Source of the DNA: Nymphaea colorata
Lineage: Eukaryota; Streptophyta; Magnoliopsida; Nymphaeales; Nymphaeaceae
Assembly: GCF_008831285.2 (NCBI RefSeq)
Contig: NC_045138.2
Coordinates: forward strand, 42,215,115-42,279,114
Direction: 5' to 3'
DNA: 64,000 bases
Position 1 is the stretch's first letter; each line of letters begins with the position of its first letter. The notes under the pieces were generated by a model. The model saw only the letters and a program-made list of their open reading frames with translations, searched no databases and was not told the DNA's origin. Positions 44,875 to 57,960 of this stretch are shown here, in pieces. Position numbers and translations under genes: made by a program.

Positions 44875-47800
44875 CTATTCATGAATTATAGTGCAGCAGA
44901 GTGAATCATACATAGTACATAAATTTGCCTTCGTAATTGATGAAGTGCATGACCTATCATATGACATAGTATAACAATTGCCTGTACAATTCATAGCTCG
45001 ACCTGTCCTAAGCATATATGTGCCCAATTCTGCCATAATGGCACGTTAGTGAGTGCACATCATAGCTAACACGTAAATCATCACACATTCATACTCTGGT
45101 GGTCAAAACCAAAACATATATGCAACGCTGTGTTTATATAAAATGGTATGGCCTTGCATTTGAATATACAGGACAGTCTCACAACAAAAAATATGGGTAA
45201 ATAATGATATAAATCGCGATGCCTAGAAATCTTTCTATCCTGGCAATATCACGATGGAGAAGCACCGGTTTTTGCCGATTGATTACCTGAAAACAAACTT
45301 CAAACATGTCAGAAATAAACTCAGAGTTGGCCTATCCCAGGGCCTACAATGTATAATCCAAGCAAGAATAAGATGCGAATAACATGGTCCATACACAATG
45401 TAGTCCATATGTAGAATAAGTAATCACCGTACATGACATACTACAACAACTGCATGCATACCTACACACATGGTCCTTCGTACTGAAAGATTACAAATTC
45501 GTCACTGAGATATGCAATGCTACACACAAGACTGCTGTGCAGTTTATGGTCATCACACACAAACTGAGTCATCGGGGACAAAAAGACATGGGGTACCCTC
45601 AGTCGTAACTCCAAACTAGGTTGAGCTAAACTATTGTTGCTACAACAACATCATTTCACCCTTTCCACAAGGATGGGTTTCTTGCTAACAACGTAGGTGA
45701 GGTGCACTTCAATAATGAGTCTGTTCTCGGGCACTAGACCCCTGCACCACTTAGCTAACCCTTTTTATAGTGAGCTTGTGCTAGGATCATTTAACTGCTC
45801 GCATGCTATGGAAACAGTACGAATCGATTTCCTCCAACATCAAAGGGAAGTGGGAATCAACATGGTGCTTTCTGATGCATGTCTCAGGGGTAAGGACAAC
45901 CTCCACCCATCAGGGGGATCAGTGCTTGCATGGGGTTGCGTCACATGTGCGTGCATACCCATAAGCAAAAGGGTCAGGCCTGTGGTCGCCAAGCTATGGC
46001 TGTCCATTGGTCACGGCCAATTCCGGTGTGGCAAATTGAAATCCATCCGGGTTCTTTAGTCTAATTCGTTGCGTCAATCATGGTGGGGTGCTCTATTACA
46101 TGCCAAATTAGCTATAGAGGGTCTCTAGGAAAATCGCGGGTTTGGGGCTTTATAAAAACATTACCAAATCGAATCATATTTTTCAAATCCTAGAGCATGA
46201 AAAATAGCCGCCAAGCTCAAACCAAGCTGTTTTTTCCCAAACCAAATGTGCTGATGCATAGAACACGAAAAATAGATGTCAACCTAGAATCTGGTGCGAA
46301 ACCGTGTAGGCTATGATCAACTTTTCAATCATAAAAACCTTGGGGGTCGAGTTTGCCCAACCTTCTCCTTTTAACTTTCTTTTGTTTAAAGAAAGCCAAA
46401 ATTATTGAGGATTTTTCACTTAAACTCACGGATAATTTAGCCTATCATTAAGGGTTAATCACCTGATTAATTAGGGTGGATGTTTGATTAATTGAAGTTA
46501 AGCAATGATTAAGTGGTTCCTAACCCCATTTTGTGATGTTAATAATCTGATTAACATATTACTAATCCTTCTTTTGACTTAAATTGAATTCCTTACGAGT
46601 GCTTGGTGGCTTCACTTAAGTTGCTCATTAGTTTTCCAAAACTGTGTTTAGGTTTTCCAGAATTCCTAAAGAAGCTAGATTTCAATTGAATGGTTCTTGT
46701 TTTTGCTTTATCGGATTTCAACTCAGTTAGTATTGTTAGAGAGCTGGCAATGAACTCTACCCAATCGTATTGATCTCATATGAAGACTCCAAACCTATGC
46801 CACATAGGTTGCTTCTAAATAGCTGGTGCACCCATGTTGATGCTAGTGCTGGTTGCTAGTGCTAGTGCTTCTCCGACATAGCACATCTAGATCAATCAGC
46901 CAAATCGGGTCACCATTTTAAATTTATCTCTAATACATAAAGTTTATATTCAATATAGATAAATAAGGCTATTAAACAGTGAAATAACTATGTAGGAAAT
47001 GATTTACACACACACATATATATATTTTCTAGCCGCATTGGCACCTAATTTTTGTTGAAAAATTTTCATATCTGCCCCAACATGGGCATTCCACACTCAT
47101 GTGGCATAGCTCCAAACTGCTAGAAAGTAGCATACATAGACATACAAATCACAGAGATCATCTCAAAACAATGGAAGAAAGCTGCCTAGACATAGTTACA
47201 GTCCAGGATGTTGAACCTGAGTTGCTTGCATTTAGAACCTTGGTCTGATGTATATGAAAACCATCTTTGTAGACTATTAGCTATCCAAACAAACAACTCA
47301 ATAGAAGTTAAAGAACCAACCTCTGCATGATAATTTTCTAATAGCTTCTTAGATTTGACAGAGGCAGTTACGTGTTCACATGAGCTGAGCTCAAGCCTAG
47401 GTAGGTCTGCTCAAGTTTGACAACTAAAACTTACTTAGCTTCAGTTAAAGTTTAACTTGGCCTGGCTTCCTCAAGCCGATGTCAAACTAAGCTCGAGCTT
47501 GCTTGCCTAAGTTTAAGCTGAACTCAAATAATTGTGATACATGAAAGGCATGACAGCATAGGGAATAGAACCTGTACATGTTGCACAAAAGAAAAGATGA
47601 CCACTGCTTGGCCAATTCACCTTTGGTCACATAAGTGTTAGAAAGATGCATGTGTTATTTTTACAACTTATGCATGCATGCTTAACCAAATTTAATTGAG
47701 TTGAATTCATGCAAATCACACGTAGTCAAGCTTGACTATATTCTTGAGCTCAGCTTGTTTATAAATAAAGGGACGTGCTTGTGGGTTGAGCTGAAGTTGC

Positions 47801-48262
47801 TTGACTCATTACCTAACCCTAAGGGTTGTTTCATGAGTAAGCCCATGGTAAAGGATTCCTTCCTCACCATTGGCACCTGGGGCTGGAAACCTGTATTTGA
47901 AATCAAATAGGCCCTTTATGACAGAAAGTATCCAAAAAATTGATCAGCTAATTTTTTTGATTTTTGGCTAAATGCCCAATAACTAAGTAGTCGAAAGCTT
48001 GAATGGTAAACTTTTCAAGAACAAGAATTCCAGGAAGAGGAAAAAATATTTTTTTTCATCTTGTTGGTTACTTCATCATGTAGACTCCAATGTTGCAAAA
48101 GGCATAATGTATATTAGTCGAGCCGACCTATATGTTGTATCACAGCATATTGTATGTATTGTACGCATATCATAAATTTATTTTTTATTCATAAATGAAA
48201 AGGCAAATTCAGAAAAAATAGGTAAAATTCAGAAAAAATCATGAAAAACATGAAATAGTGTT

Positions 48263-48350
48263 TTGTATAACTCATCACACATGTAATGAACATTCATGAT
48301 CCATCCTGTATAACTCATCACACATGTAATGAACATTCATGATCCATCAT
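48263..48350. repeat. 44-bp direct repeat, two near-identical copies
   Basis: TGTATAACTCATCACACATG and the following CATTCATGATCCATC occur at 48263 and again at 48307, apparently without differences. The block ends about 90 bp before the left LTR of copia D. Confidence 0.88.
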
Positions 48351-48438
48351 TCATAAGTCATGATATGTTAACAACACCTTAAGAAAGTCACGTCCTTATA
48401 ACATATATGAAAACTTATGGTAAACTTGATAACAATAT

Positions 48439-48634
48439 TGTTACGGCCAGAGAGAGAGAGAAGCCAAGAATATTATCATTAACGTGACTCTAATCTCAAA
48501 GTTAAAGAGATTAGGGCTGGTGGTACATCATTTACAATATTAGTCTAAGCAACATTAGATAATATTAGAAGACCTACACTCAAACTTTTTAATATTGTAG
48601 AAACACTCAGGTCGACCGTCTAGAGTATCTAATA
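48439..48634 (-). repeat. 3' LTR of copia D (element sense)
   Basis: 196 bp, TGTTACGGCC to GTATCTAATA on the + strand, next to the purine tract. Its partner is at 53113. Confidence 0.88.
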
Positions 48635-48650
48635 CTCCCCCTCAAGCTGG
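48635..48650 (-). other. polypurine tract of copia D
   Basis: On the minus strand CCAGCTTGAGGGGGAG directly precedes the 3' LTR. Confidence 0.85.
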
Positions 48651-51600
48651 AGCATATATATCAATCATGCTCAGCTTGTTACAACTTCACAAAAATTGCC
48701 TATGGGGAGAGCCTTGGTAAAAATATCAGCAGTCTGATCTTATGAGGAGACATGAACAATGCTAATAACACCTTCTTGTACTAAGTTCCTAACACAGTGA
48801 CAATGCACTTCGATGTGTTTTGTCCTCTCATGGAAGACAGTATTGTTTGCGATATACGTTGATGTCCTATCAGAGATATGTAAGATTTTGAATCAAAATA
48901 CTTTGATTCATCATCATGAATATGAACGCAAGGATTGATGGGAAGTGTGGCAGGTTTAGCCCCCAATAAACTTGTTTATGCAGAAGATCAAGAACATATT
49001 TTCTTTGAGATACTACAACTTCTTTACTACTATGGGCCACCTCAATACCAAGAAAATAAAGGAGTTGTCCAAGGTCTTTTGTGACAAAGTGTTTCTATAA
49101 AAACTTCTTTGTCTGAGCTATCTCTTGATTACTTTCTCTGGTGAGTACAATCTCATCAACATATACAATAAATATCACTATATCAGATGAACCTTGCTTG
49201 TTGAACAACGAGTGATCAAGTTGGGATCGTCGAAATTCATAGTTAGGTACAACCTCAGTTAGCTTATGGAATCATGCACAGAGATTCTGTTTAAGTCCAT
49301 AAATAGCCTTTTTCAATTTGTATACCTTGGAACACTCCTCCTGTCGCTCAAAACCAGGTGGTTACTGCATACAGATGGTTTCAGAAAGATCTCCGTATAG
49401 AAAGACATTTTTCACATCCAGCTAAAAGAGAGGCCAGTCTCGCTGGACAACAAGAGATAATAATCAGTCGAATAGTGTCCAATCGAACCATAGACGAAAA
49501 AGTCTCACAGAAGTCAACTCCATAAGTCTGTGTATATCCTTTAGCGACAAGACGTGCTTTGAACCGTTCAATTGAACCATCAGAATGATATTTGATGGTG
49601 AACACACATTTGGAGCCAACCACATCACAGTGCATCGGTAGATCCACCAAGTCCTATGTCTCACAAGAAATAAGAGCACCTATTTACTCCTGCATGGCTT
49701 GCCTCCATCGGGAATCTAACAAGGATTGATGGTGAGAAGATGGGATAAGGTGACTAAACATAGCTCGATCAAACTACACCAAACTTGTTCTCAAATAGTC
49801 AGTAAAGACCGAATTAGAAATCAGATGTAGTATGCACTATCGCTTGCCCTTGCGAATAGCAATAGGGAGATTATCTGCAATGTAGTCATCATTCATACTT
49901 GAGTCAGTGTTGTCAGTGGAGCTTACCTCTTGAGAAGATGCTGGTGGGCGGTTGGAAGAGAGACCGTGACAACGAGTGTAAACTAATGAAGGATCAAGGA
50001 ACCGTTCACGGGACATAGGTTGAGAAGGAGGAATATACTCAATTGACACTGGAGGAATAGGAAGAAAAACAGATACATACATCTCAGACGTAGGAGGATG
50101 CAGAGATGAAACATAAGGACGAGACTCAAAGAATGTAACACCCGCATTGATAATCTCTTTCTTGGTATGAAGATCAAAGCACTTATATCCTTTTTGATTG
50201 GTAGAGTATCCAATGAATACACATTTGAAGGCTTGGGTAGCAAGTTTGTTTTTGTTTGGGCTTAGGATGTGTACAAAACAGGCATATCCAAATACTATGA
50301 GAGATATATGAAATAATGGTCAATCTGGATATAAACAAATGGGAATACGTTATTGGATGGCTGACATGAGTAATCTGTTAATGAGATAGCATGCTTTAAG
50401 AATATCATCACCCCAAAAGTAGGCAGACATGTGAGAATGCAACATGAGAGTGCAAGCCACATTTAGGAGTTGCCGATGTTTGCGTTCGGCAACACCATTT
50501 TGTTGGGACATTTGGGAACAAATATATTATGGTCAAATTCCATGATTGGTATAGAATTGAAGTAAAACAAAAGATTTGAATTCAATCAGTGCGAATATTT
50601 TTGACAATGAAGCCAAACTGAGTTTTTATTTCGTTGACAAATTTTTGAAGAATACATATAACTTGAGATCTTTCCCGTAACAAGAATACTCAACTGACTC
50701 TAGTAAAATCATCACTCAAAACAAGATAATACCAAAAACGTGAATGAAAAGAAGCCTGACTAGGGCCCCACACATCCACATGAATAAGATCAAATGGACT
50801 TTGACTAGATGGACTCTAAGTCGAAAGCAAACTGTTGTGTGTCATCACACAAGAAAGACTCTGATGCAGACATATCTAGAAACATGCGACGAGTTTGGAC
50901 AGCCATGGATGACTTAGTCTGAGATGCCACTAGAAAGGAGAAGGCATCGAAGCAAATAAAGATGCAGCAACATCAACTAGGACAGACAGAAAATAGAGGT
51001 CGTCACGTTCATAGCTTCTACCAATCATCTTTTCAATTACTAAGTCCTGAAAAAAACATGAACCAAGATAAAAAAATAACTTTTCACTGTAAGTCACTAG
51101 CCAATTGCTTAACAGATAACAAATTAATAGGAAACCGAGGAGCATATAGCACATGTGAAATAGTGCCTAGATGTGGGAGATAGATATCACCGCTGCGCAA
51201 AATAAGGGACAACTTGCCATCAGTCAGTCTAACGCGTTGTAGTGTAGAGAATCTGATTAATAATGAAAAAAATCATGGTTGATTATCACAATGCTTAGAT
51301 GTACCAAAATCTATCATCCACGTCATACCTGGGTCATCGGTAGGAGCACCAAGAGAGAATGCTGAGTCTATGACAGTAGTGGCAGATGTAGAGGTGGATG
51401 TAGAAGCAAACCTCTGAGCAAGAACAAGATCATATTCATCCTTAAGTTAAGTGGATATGACGTGGATATAGGAGGATCAGTAGAAGACTCAACCATAGAT
51501 ACTGCAGCCTTTGAAGAAGGACCTTTGCCTGCAGTGATTCTACCTCCACCATGCCCAGGTGGACCAACAGAACAAAGGTGTGAGGATGCTTGTCCCAACA

Positions 51601-52400
51601 ATGATCCTTTAAATGACTTAGTTTGCCACAAAAGGTGCATTGAAATCTGTCGTGTCCTGCACCACATCCCCTAGCTCCAATATAAGAACTATGGCCACAT
51701 CTTCTTGATATTCCAAGCACAGAGACCGGTGTGTTATGCATAGGCTAAGAAAGAGTAACAACAAAGTGACTCAGCCTATTATATGTGTATGCTAAGTCTA
51801 GAAGGCCTGTGCGGATTTGAGCCTTTGCAACAAAGTACTCTGAAGATAATCCAAATAAAAACTTTGCTACCATAGCAGTTTCAAAGTGTGATGTATAGCA
51901 GTGCTAGCAAGGTGGATGAAGAGTCTTTAACCATTCATACGCAGTAGTCAATATAGGAAAGTATTGTGATAGGTCTTGATCACCTTGCCGTATGTTACAT
52001 AACTCCTCTTCTACTTGCAAGTTTTTAATAACATTAGTAGCATGAGAATATGTCTTCCTCAAAAAAGACCATATATCTTTAGCCTTGGTATAGTATGCAA
52101 CTGTTGGAGTTATACATGACTCTACGTTATTAATAATCTATGACATCACAATATTATTGTCTTCATCCCATGCAGTATATTTCCCTTTTGTTCTCGGTAG
52201 GTCCATTTTCTTCAAGGATATATTTTTTCCTATGACCAGCCACAGACATCATAAACACTCTAGACCATATCATCAAGTTTGATTGTAGTCCCATAGGAGG
52301 AGTTATCGGCCACCTTGTATTCATTTGAACCTTCAAACCTATTACCTTCAGTGGTAGTAGAAAAAAAAACCAACACACAATATATATAGGATATAGTAGT
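48651..52400 (-). pseudogene. copia D gag-pol remnants
   Basis: Minus-strand pieces, from 5' to 3': a gag zinc knuckle (CTFCGKLSHLKDHC, about 51640-51600), integrase C-terminal half (QQNGVAERKHRQLLN near 50510-50465, then a SNVYSLDTLP-like stretch from 50225), the hinge with LPIAIRKGKR (about 49860-49837), RT (about 49650-49381, [29 protein letters not shown]) and RNase H (about 48966-48660, with HERTKHIEVHCH-like sequence across a shift). The palm motif near 49165 reads YVDE, so a catalytic Asp is changed. Stops and shifts are frequent. The protease was not confidently seen. Confidence 0.85.
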
Positions 52401-53099
52401 CAATCAATACAAAGAAAATATCTCTACTATCCTTGAAGATCATACGAATATCACACACCAGGCAATAAGGAGAATCTGTAATCACATAACTAACCAATTC
52501 TGCACAGTACAAACAAGAGAAAATAACAGATTACGATGATTTGAGTCGACTGCTGTGGATGACAGCTGGCTCAAGTACAAAAATTCAGACGACTGTTGTT
52601 GACTTCGGCTAATTATTGCAGACTGTTGCTGCTCTGCTTTCAATCGCCCCACATACGATCAACAGAGCACCATCCACATCAAGAACAAGGTTGAAACAGT
52701 CTCCATGATCAGTAGATCAACTCTGCTCTACATGCCAAATTGCATCCATGAACAGTAACTCAAATCTGCTCCACACGATCCATGTGAAACTTAGATCACA
52801 CCTTAAACACCATCCACAAATAGCAGATCAACTTTGCTCCACATGATCTGTTGTTCCGCAGGCCAAACAGCAGCCATGAGATCCACTTAAGGATCTTATC
52901 ATGCCTTCCACATAGGCATGATCTGGTCCTTCTCAACGCAGCATGCCCAACCTTTATTCTCTTACCACCTCCTTGTTGGTAGATAAGAAGGAATAGAGAT
53001 GAGCGACGAGAAGAGGGAGTAGGAAGGAGGTCACCGGAGGAAGAAGTCGCCGGATAAGGGAGTCACCGGAGGACTTACATGGCTGTCGTCGTCAAAGAT
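52400..53099 (-). other. copia D gag start and leader region
   Basis: This stretch runs from the decayed gag to the primer site. It repeats short phrases such as CATCCACA, GATCAACTCTGCTCCACA and ACATGATC (52660-52870). No intact frame remains. Confidence 0.5.
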
Positions 53100-53112
53100 G
53101 GCTTTGATACCA
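53100..53112 (-). other. primer binding site of copia D (initiator-Met tRNA, one change)
   Basis: On the minus strand TGGTATCAAAGCC follows the 5' LTR, differing by one base from the primer site of elements A, C and F. Confidence 0.85.
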
Positions 53113-53306
53113 TGTTACAGCCAGAGAGAGAGAAGCCAAGAAGATTATCATTAACATGACCCTAATCTCAAAGTTAAAGAGATTAGGGCTGGCGGTACAT
53201 CGTTTACAATATTAGTCCAAGCTACATTAGATAACATTAAAAGACCTACACTCAAACTTTCTAATATTGCAGAAACACTCTAGTCAACTGTCTAGAGTAT
53301 CTAACA
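53113..53306 (-). repeat. 5' LTR of copia D (element sense)
   Basis: 194 bp, TGTTACAGCC to GTATCTAACA on the + strand; diverged copy of 48439-48634. Confidence 0.88.
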
Positions 53307-53870
53307 TAAATATATGTGAAACTTGAAATTGAGAGATTGTATATCTCTTTTTTTTAATGTGAATGGGCTTGTGGCAAGCAAATCTCCTTTTAAACAGTGA
53401 TTTCTCCCTCAAATCGATGATTTATTTGATAAATTTTCTCTAAAACCAGCAAAAACTCTCCCTTCTAGACCTCTTCAAAGTGTTAGAATGAGGTATTTCT
53501 AAGGAAAAAAACTTGATCAAAAGGGGCATTGTGCCCCTTTTCTAAAAATTGCACCATATCATAAAATATGGATTATATCGGTTGTGTACTGGGTAGTTGT
53601 ATCATACAATATGACTGATACACCTAAATGTATATCATAGGCGTATCATATCAGTTTTGCCAACATATAATATACGTGTACAATATGCCTCTGTTTTGTA
53701 TGATATGAATAACAGCGCCGCATGGTAGACCTTTGTTCAAAAGAATCTTGTTAAGCACTTGGGCAGAACACAAAATGGTGTCTTGGGAATGCATAGGACA
53801 TTGTCTCCCATGTGTCCTTTTTCTCCATGAAATCTGGCACCAATATGTGTAACTAAAGATATGTATTCAT
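53307..53870. other. spacer between copia D and copia E
   Basis: About 560 bp of AT-rich sequence. The phrase GTATCATA and variants (CGTATCATATCAG, GTGTATCATACAATATG) repeat between 53575 and 53705. No gene is visible. Confidence 0.45.
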
Positions 53871-54157
53871 GTAGGAAGGTAGAGAGAGAATGAGACAGGA
53901 GAGGCTAAGGAAAAGAGGCCATGACCATGATGGTCTACATGGCTCATATTTATAATACTCAATCAATTACAATTATTGAATCCTAAGAGACTCTTCAATC
54001 GCAGAATCCTAAGAGACTTCTTACATATCACAAGGACATAGAATACTGCAACACAGTTTACAATAATATGGAATACAAGGACATAGAATGACGTGAGACA
54101 TTGTTCAACATGTTGGATTTTAGATCCAGATGAAAGATTCAAAAATCTTATTGTTTA
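53870..54157 (-). repeat. putative 3' LTR of copia E (borders uncertain)
   Basis: Sequence left of the RNase H end of copia E and its purine tract (minus strand CAACTTGAGGAAGGC, 54156-54170) should be the 3' LTR. It contains TCCTAAGAGAC twice (53980-54020) and AAGGACATAGAAT twice (54030-54090). No second LTR copy is in the window to fix the borders. Confidence 0.4.
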
Positions 54158-55959
54158 ATAGCCTTCCTCAAGTTGTGCATAGTTTTGAACCATGAATAGC
54201 TTGCTCTTCAAAAACCAGAACAGATACTTTGTCAATCCTTTAGTAAATGTGTTAGCAGCTTGTTCATTAGTTCCAACAAAGACTGGTTCTATCCCTTTAT
54301 TCTCCACCTTTTGCCTGATAAAATGTTGGTCAATCTCAATGTGTTTTGTTCGGCCATGTTGTATAGGATTGAAAGTAATGTTGATTATGCTTTTATTGTC
54401 ACACATTAGTATTGAGTTTTTAATTTTTTCTGCTATATCTTCTAGAAAGTGTCAAATCCAAGTCACTTCTGCTGTCCTTGCAGCCATACATCTGTATTCA
54501 GCCTCTGTACTTGATCTTGCAAATATATACCAAATTTTTGCCTATGAAGATGCAAAAACCAGAGATAGATCTTCTTTCATTTGGGTCTCCAGCCCAATCA
54601 GCATTGGTATACGTGATTAATTCATGACCAACAACTTCATTCTCACTTTTACAATAGACTAATCCATCTTCAACAATTCTCTTGAGATACCTTAGTATTC
54701 ATATGTGTGTCTTTACGTGCATGCATAAATTGACACTTGATTTACTACGTAGGTAATATCAGGTCTTGTAAATGTTAGATATTGCAAAGCACCAACCATA
54801 ATTTGTACTCATTCAATGGTTCATAATCTAGGTGTTTTAGCAGGCTTACAATCTATCATGCATGTTATATCCAATAGGTCAAGAGTATATTTCTGTTGTG
54901 CCAAGGTAAGACGATCCCCTTGCCTATCAAGTTCAACCCCAAGGAAATACCGCAGACTTCCAAGATCTTTCATCTTAAAGTTTCTCATTAACATGCCCTT
55001 TATCTCATCAAAATGTTTCTCTAAGCTCCCTATAATGATGATGTCATCAACATATATGAGGAAGATGGTAGTAACATTTTCTTTGTTGAAAATAAAAAGG
55101 GAATGGTCAAGAAGACTGTTTCAAAGTCCGTATCCCTTAATCTTGTTTGAAAAACTGTCAAACCATGACCGTGATGCTTGCGTAAGTCCATAAAGGAATT
55201 TCTTCAGTTTGCAAACCCATTCGCTGAGTCTTTTTCAATAAAACCAGGAAGTATAATCAGGCAAGGGGTATAATCACGCGAATGGTTCCCATATTGATTA
55301 CAGGACTAAACGCCTCATCATAATCATGCCCAAATTGCTGTGTAAATCCTTTTGCTACCAACCTTGATTTGTGTCTTTATATGATGCCGTTATATTTGTA
55401 TTTGATTTTGTATTCTCACTTGGAGCCACTATGTTCTTTCCATGTGTCCTTGGAACGATCTTCCATGTTCCATATTCATGCAGGGCATCCATTTCTTCTC
55501 TCATAGTCATTCTCCAATGACGTGATTTTGATGCTTGATCAAATGAAATAGTTTCTTCTTCCTTGCCAATTTTTGTCATGTATAATTGAAATTCAAGTGA
55601 TAAAGAATCATAGCTAACCCACCTACGAATAGAATGGCGAATGCGTTGGTATCTCTAAGATGGGGTATGTTGTCTTCTTGAGTGTGAATATTTCTGTTCC
55701 ATAGTCATTGATTGTAAATAAGACCCAAATACCAATGTGGATTGCTGCTTTGCTCTTCATTATTACTTCTGTGATCAATTGATGACTACATTGGGCCCTC
55801 TTGATTTTCACCCTGAGGCACATCAGATGTCTGTATTGGACTCTCTCAATCTTCACCATGAGGCACATCATTTTTTGAAATAAGTTCTTCATTGAATAAT
55901 TGTGTACTAGTCCAGGGATCATATGATTCAATGGTCATAGGCATTTCATTAATACTATC
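54155..55959 (-). pseudogene. copia element E, left piece: RT and RNase H
   Basis: Minus-strand remnants of copia pol. About 55579-55400 carries the hinge and RT start (HWRMTMREEMDALHEYGTW). About 55190-54820 is the RT palm with intact YVDD (FLIYVDDIIII, near 55045) and the following MKDLGSLRYFLGVE-type block. About 54406-54155 is RNase H (KHIEIDQHFIRQKVE, then NTFTKGLTKY and AQLEEGY). Several stops and shifts occur. Its 5' continuation was separated by the insertion of copia F at 55960 and resumes at 61418, where the integrase end is found. Confidence 0.85.
55955..55959. repeat. target-site duplication, left copy (CTATC)
   Basis: CTATC borders the left LTR of copia F and is repeated exactly at 61418-61422. 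Confidence 0.92.
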
Positions 55960-56199
55960 TGTAGAAACAAAATATGCACGAGAGTAGAAGAAAGCACACA
56001 GATGTAACATGGAAAACCCTCAACACGAGGGAAGAAAAACCACGGGTGAGGAGGTCTGGTGCCCACTAGCCTCCAGACACTCTCTCTCTTCAAAACTTCA
56101 TTAACTCTAAGATTAGGGTTTACAGAGATATAAGTAGTCCTAATTAGGACAAACCGGATCGGGTAAGGATCCGGACCCGGACAACAAAACCCGTCAACA
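55960..56199 (-). repeat. 3' LTR of copia F (element sense)
   Basis: 240 bp, TGTAGAAACA to CCCGTCAACA on the + strand. Bordered by CTATC on the left and the purine tract on the right. Confidence 0.95.
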
Positions 56200-56213
56200 C
56201 TCCCCCTCAAGTT
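56200..56213 (-). other. polypurine tract of copia F
   Basis: On the minus strand AACTTGAGGGGGAG precedes the 3' LTR. It also encodes the last residues of pol, whose stop codon falls just inside the LTR. Confidence 0.9.
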
Positions 56214-57960
56214 GGGCATACATATCAAACATGCCCAACTTGGATACATTTCTCTCAAATGGAGTTACACTTAAGGCCTTGGTTAGGATATCAGCAGTTT
56301 GATCTTCAGACTTCATGTATGGTAGCGTTAATTCCTTAGCATCAATTCTTTCTCTGATGAAGTGACGATCAATCTCCACATGCTTTGTTCGATCATGAAG
56401 AACCGGGTTGTTAGCCAAGTTAATTGCAGACTTATTATCACAATACATCCTCATAGGCCCTTCAATTTCTATTCCAATATCTGTCAGTAAGATCTTCAGC
56501 CATAACAATTCTGATACCCCAGTAGCCACAGCCCTATATTCAGCCTCTGCACTCAAGCGGGAACACACATCTTGTCTCTTGCTTCTCCAAACAACTAAAT
56601 TTCCCCCCAAGTAGACGCAGTACCCTGAAGTAGATCTTCTGGTGTCAACACAGCCTGCCCAGTCTGCATTAGAATACCCTTCAACTTCAATATATCTTTG
56701 TTGCATATATAGAAGTCCCTTCCCGGGATTCTTCTTCAAGTAGAACAGAATTCTATTTACAGCCTTCAAGTGCATATCTGTAGGTTCATGCATGAACTGG
56801 CTCATCACATTTACAACAAATGTGATATCAGGTCTAGTCAGAGTGAGATAAATCAGTTTGCCAACTAGACGTTGATATCTCCCTTTAGCTTCTTCACCCA
56901 ACAGTTCTCCATCTTTGCTACCAAGTTTATGCCCAGCATCTATAGGAGTAGAGGCTGGTCTGCACCCCAGTTTTTCTGTCTCCTTCAGTAGATCCAGGGT
57001 ATACTTCCTTTGACTAAGTACAAGAGTTGTACCTGATCTAGCAATTTCAATACCAAGGAAATACTTCAGCTTACCAAGATCTTTTAGATCAAATTCAGTA
57101 GATAGTAAACCCTTTAATCTTGCTATCTCTTCCTTATCATCACCTGTAACAATCATATCATCAACATAAACCAATAGTAGAGTAACTTTACTCTCTCTTT
57201 TCTTTACAAACAGGGTATGATCTCCATTTCCTTGTTTGTAGCCATGTTTCTTCATAACAAGTCTGAGCCGTTCAAACCATGCTCGGGGAGACTGTTTCAG
57301 CCCATACAAAGCTTTCTTCAATCTACAGCATTTTCTAGGTTTCTCAAAACCTGGTGGCATGCACATGTACACCTCCCCTTCGAGATCTCCATTGAGAAAG
57401 GCATTTTTCACATTAAGTTGGCACATCTCCCAACCCTTCAGCACTGCCAATGAAATAATAACTCTAACAGTCTTCATCTTTGCAACTGGAGCAAACGTCT
57501 CTAAGTAGTCGATCCCATACTTCTGACTGAACCCCTTGGCCACCAATCGTGCTTTGTACCTCTCAATGTTCCCATCTGGTTTGTACTTAACAGTGTAGAC
57601 CCACTTCGACCCAACCAAGTGGGCTGCTTCAGGAATATCAACCACCTCCCATGTCTGATTTCTGTCTAAAACTTCCATCTCTTCTTTCATTGCATGAGAC
57701 GATTTAGTGTCACCCTGAGCCTCTGTAGCATTCTTGGGAATCACAACCACAGCCAAGGGGGATACAAAACATTTATAGTCAGTGCTCAATGTAGAGTAAG
57801 ATACGAAGTTACCAATAGGGTGCTGGGTACATGACCTGACACCCTTTCTCAAGGCAATGGGAAGATCCTCCTTTTCTTTCCCAGTCTGAATTTCTCTTCC
57901 AACATCTTGCTTCTGAACACGACTTAGATCATCCAAGGAAGAAGTAGGATTGGGATTCGG

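Larger units (their letters stand above)
44350..48438. other. 4.1 kb after NHX exon 10: intron or intergenic, no exon recognised
   Basis: I looked here on the + strand for the next NHX segments (the block after KWKMTKT, the GRAAFVFPLS-type helix, the WWSGLMRGAVSMAL-type helix) and saw none. The region is AT-rich, with a CA/GTAT microsatellite near 44530-44575, two short direct repeats (44775-44874 and 48263-48350) and a 120-codon + frame at 45697-46059 of no recognised family. About 47390-47530 is rich in AGCTCAAG/AAGCTTAA-like words. Confidence 0.55.
48439..53306 (-). mobile_element. Ty1/copia retrotransposon D, two LTRs, strongly decayed
   Basis: About 4.87 kb with LTRs at 48439-48634 and 53113-53306, starting TGTTAC and ending CTAACA (left copy CTAATA). 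Minus-strand order: 5' LTR 53113-53306, primer site, gag, integrase, RT, RNase H, polypurine tract, 3' LTR. The LTRs differ at about 17 positions including a 2-bp indel, so the insertion is old. No perfect target-site duplication borders it; AATAT lies left of the element and recurs two bases beyond the right LTR. Confidence 0.9.

Noticed and set aside
45697-46059. 120-codon + frame that might be a missing NHX exon or a separate gene
   Set aside because: The translation has no resemblance to NHX helices or any family I know, and no suitable splice-site arrangement was seen.
48263-48350. Two 44-bp direct repeats considered as a CRISPR-like array
   Set aside because: There are only two copies, adjacent and without spacers, in a plant genome. 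It is a simple tandem duplication.
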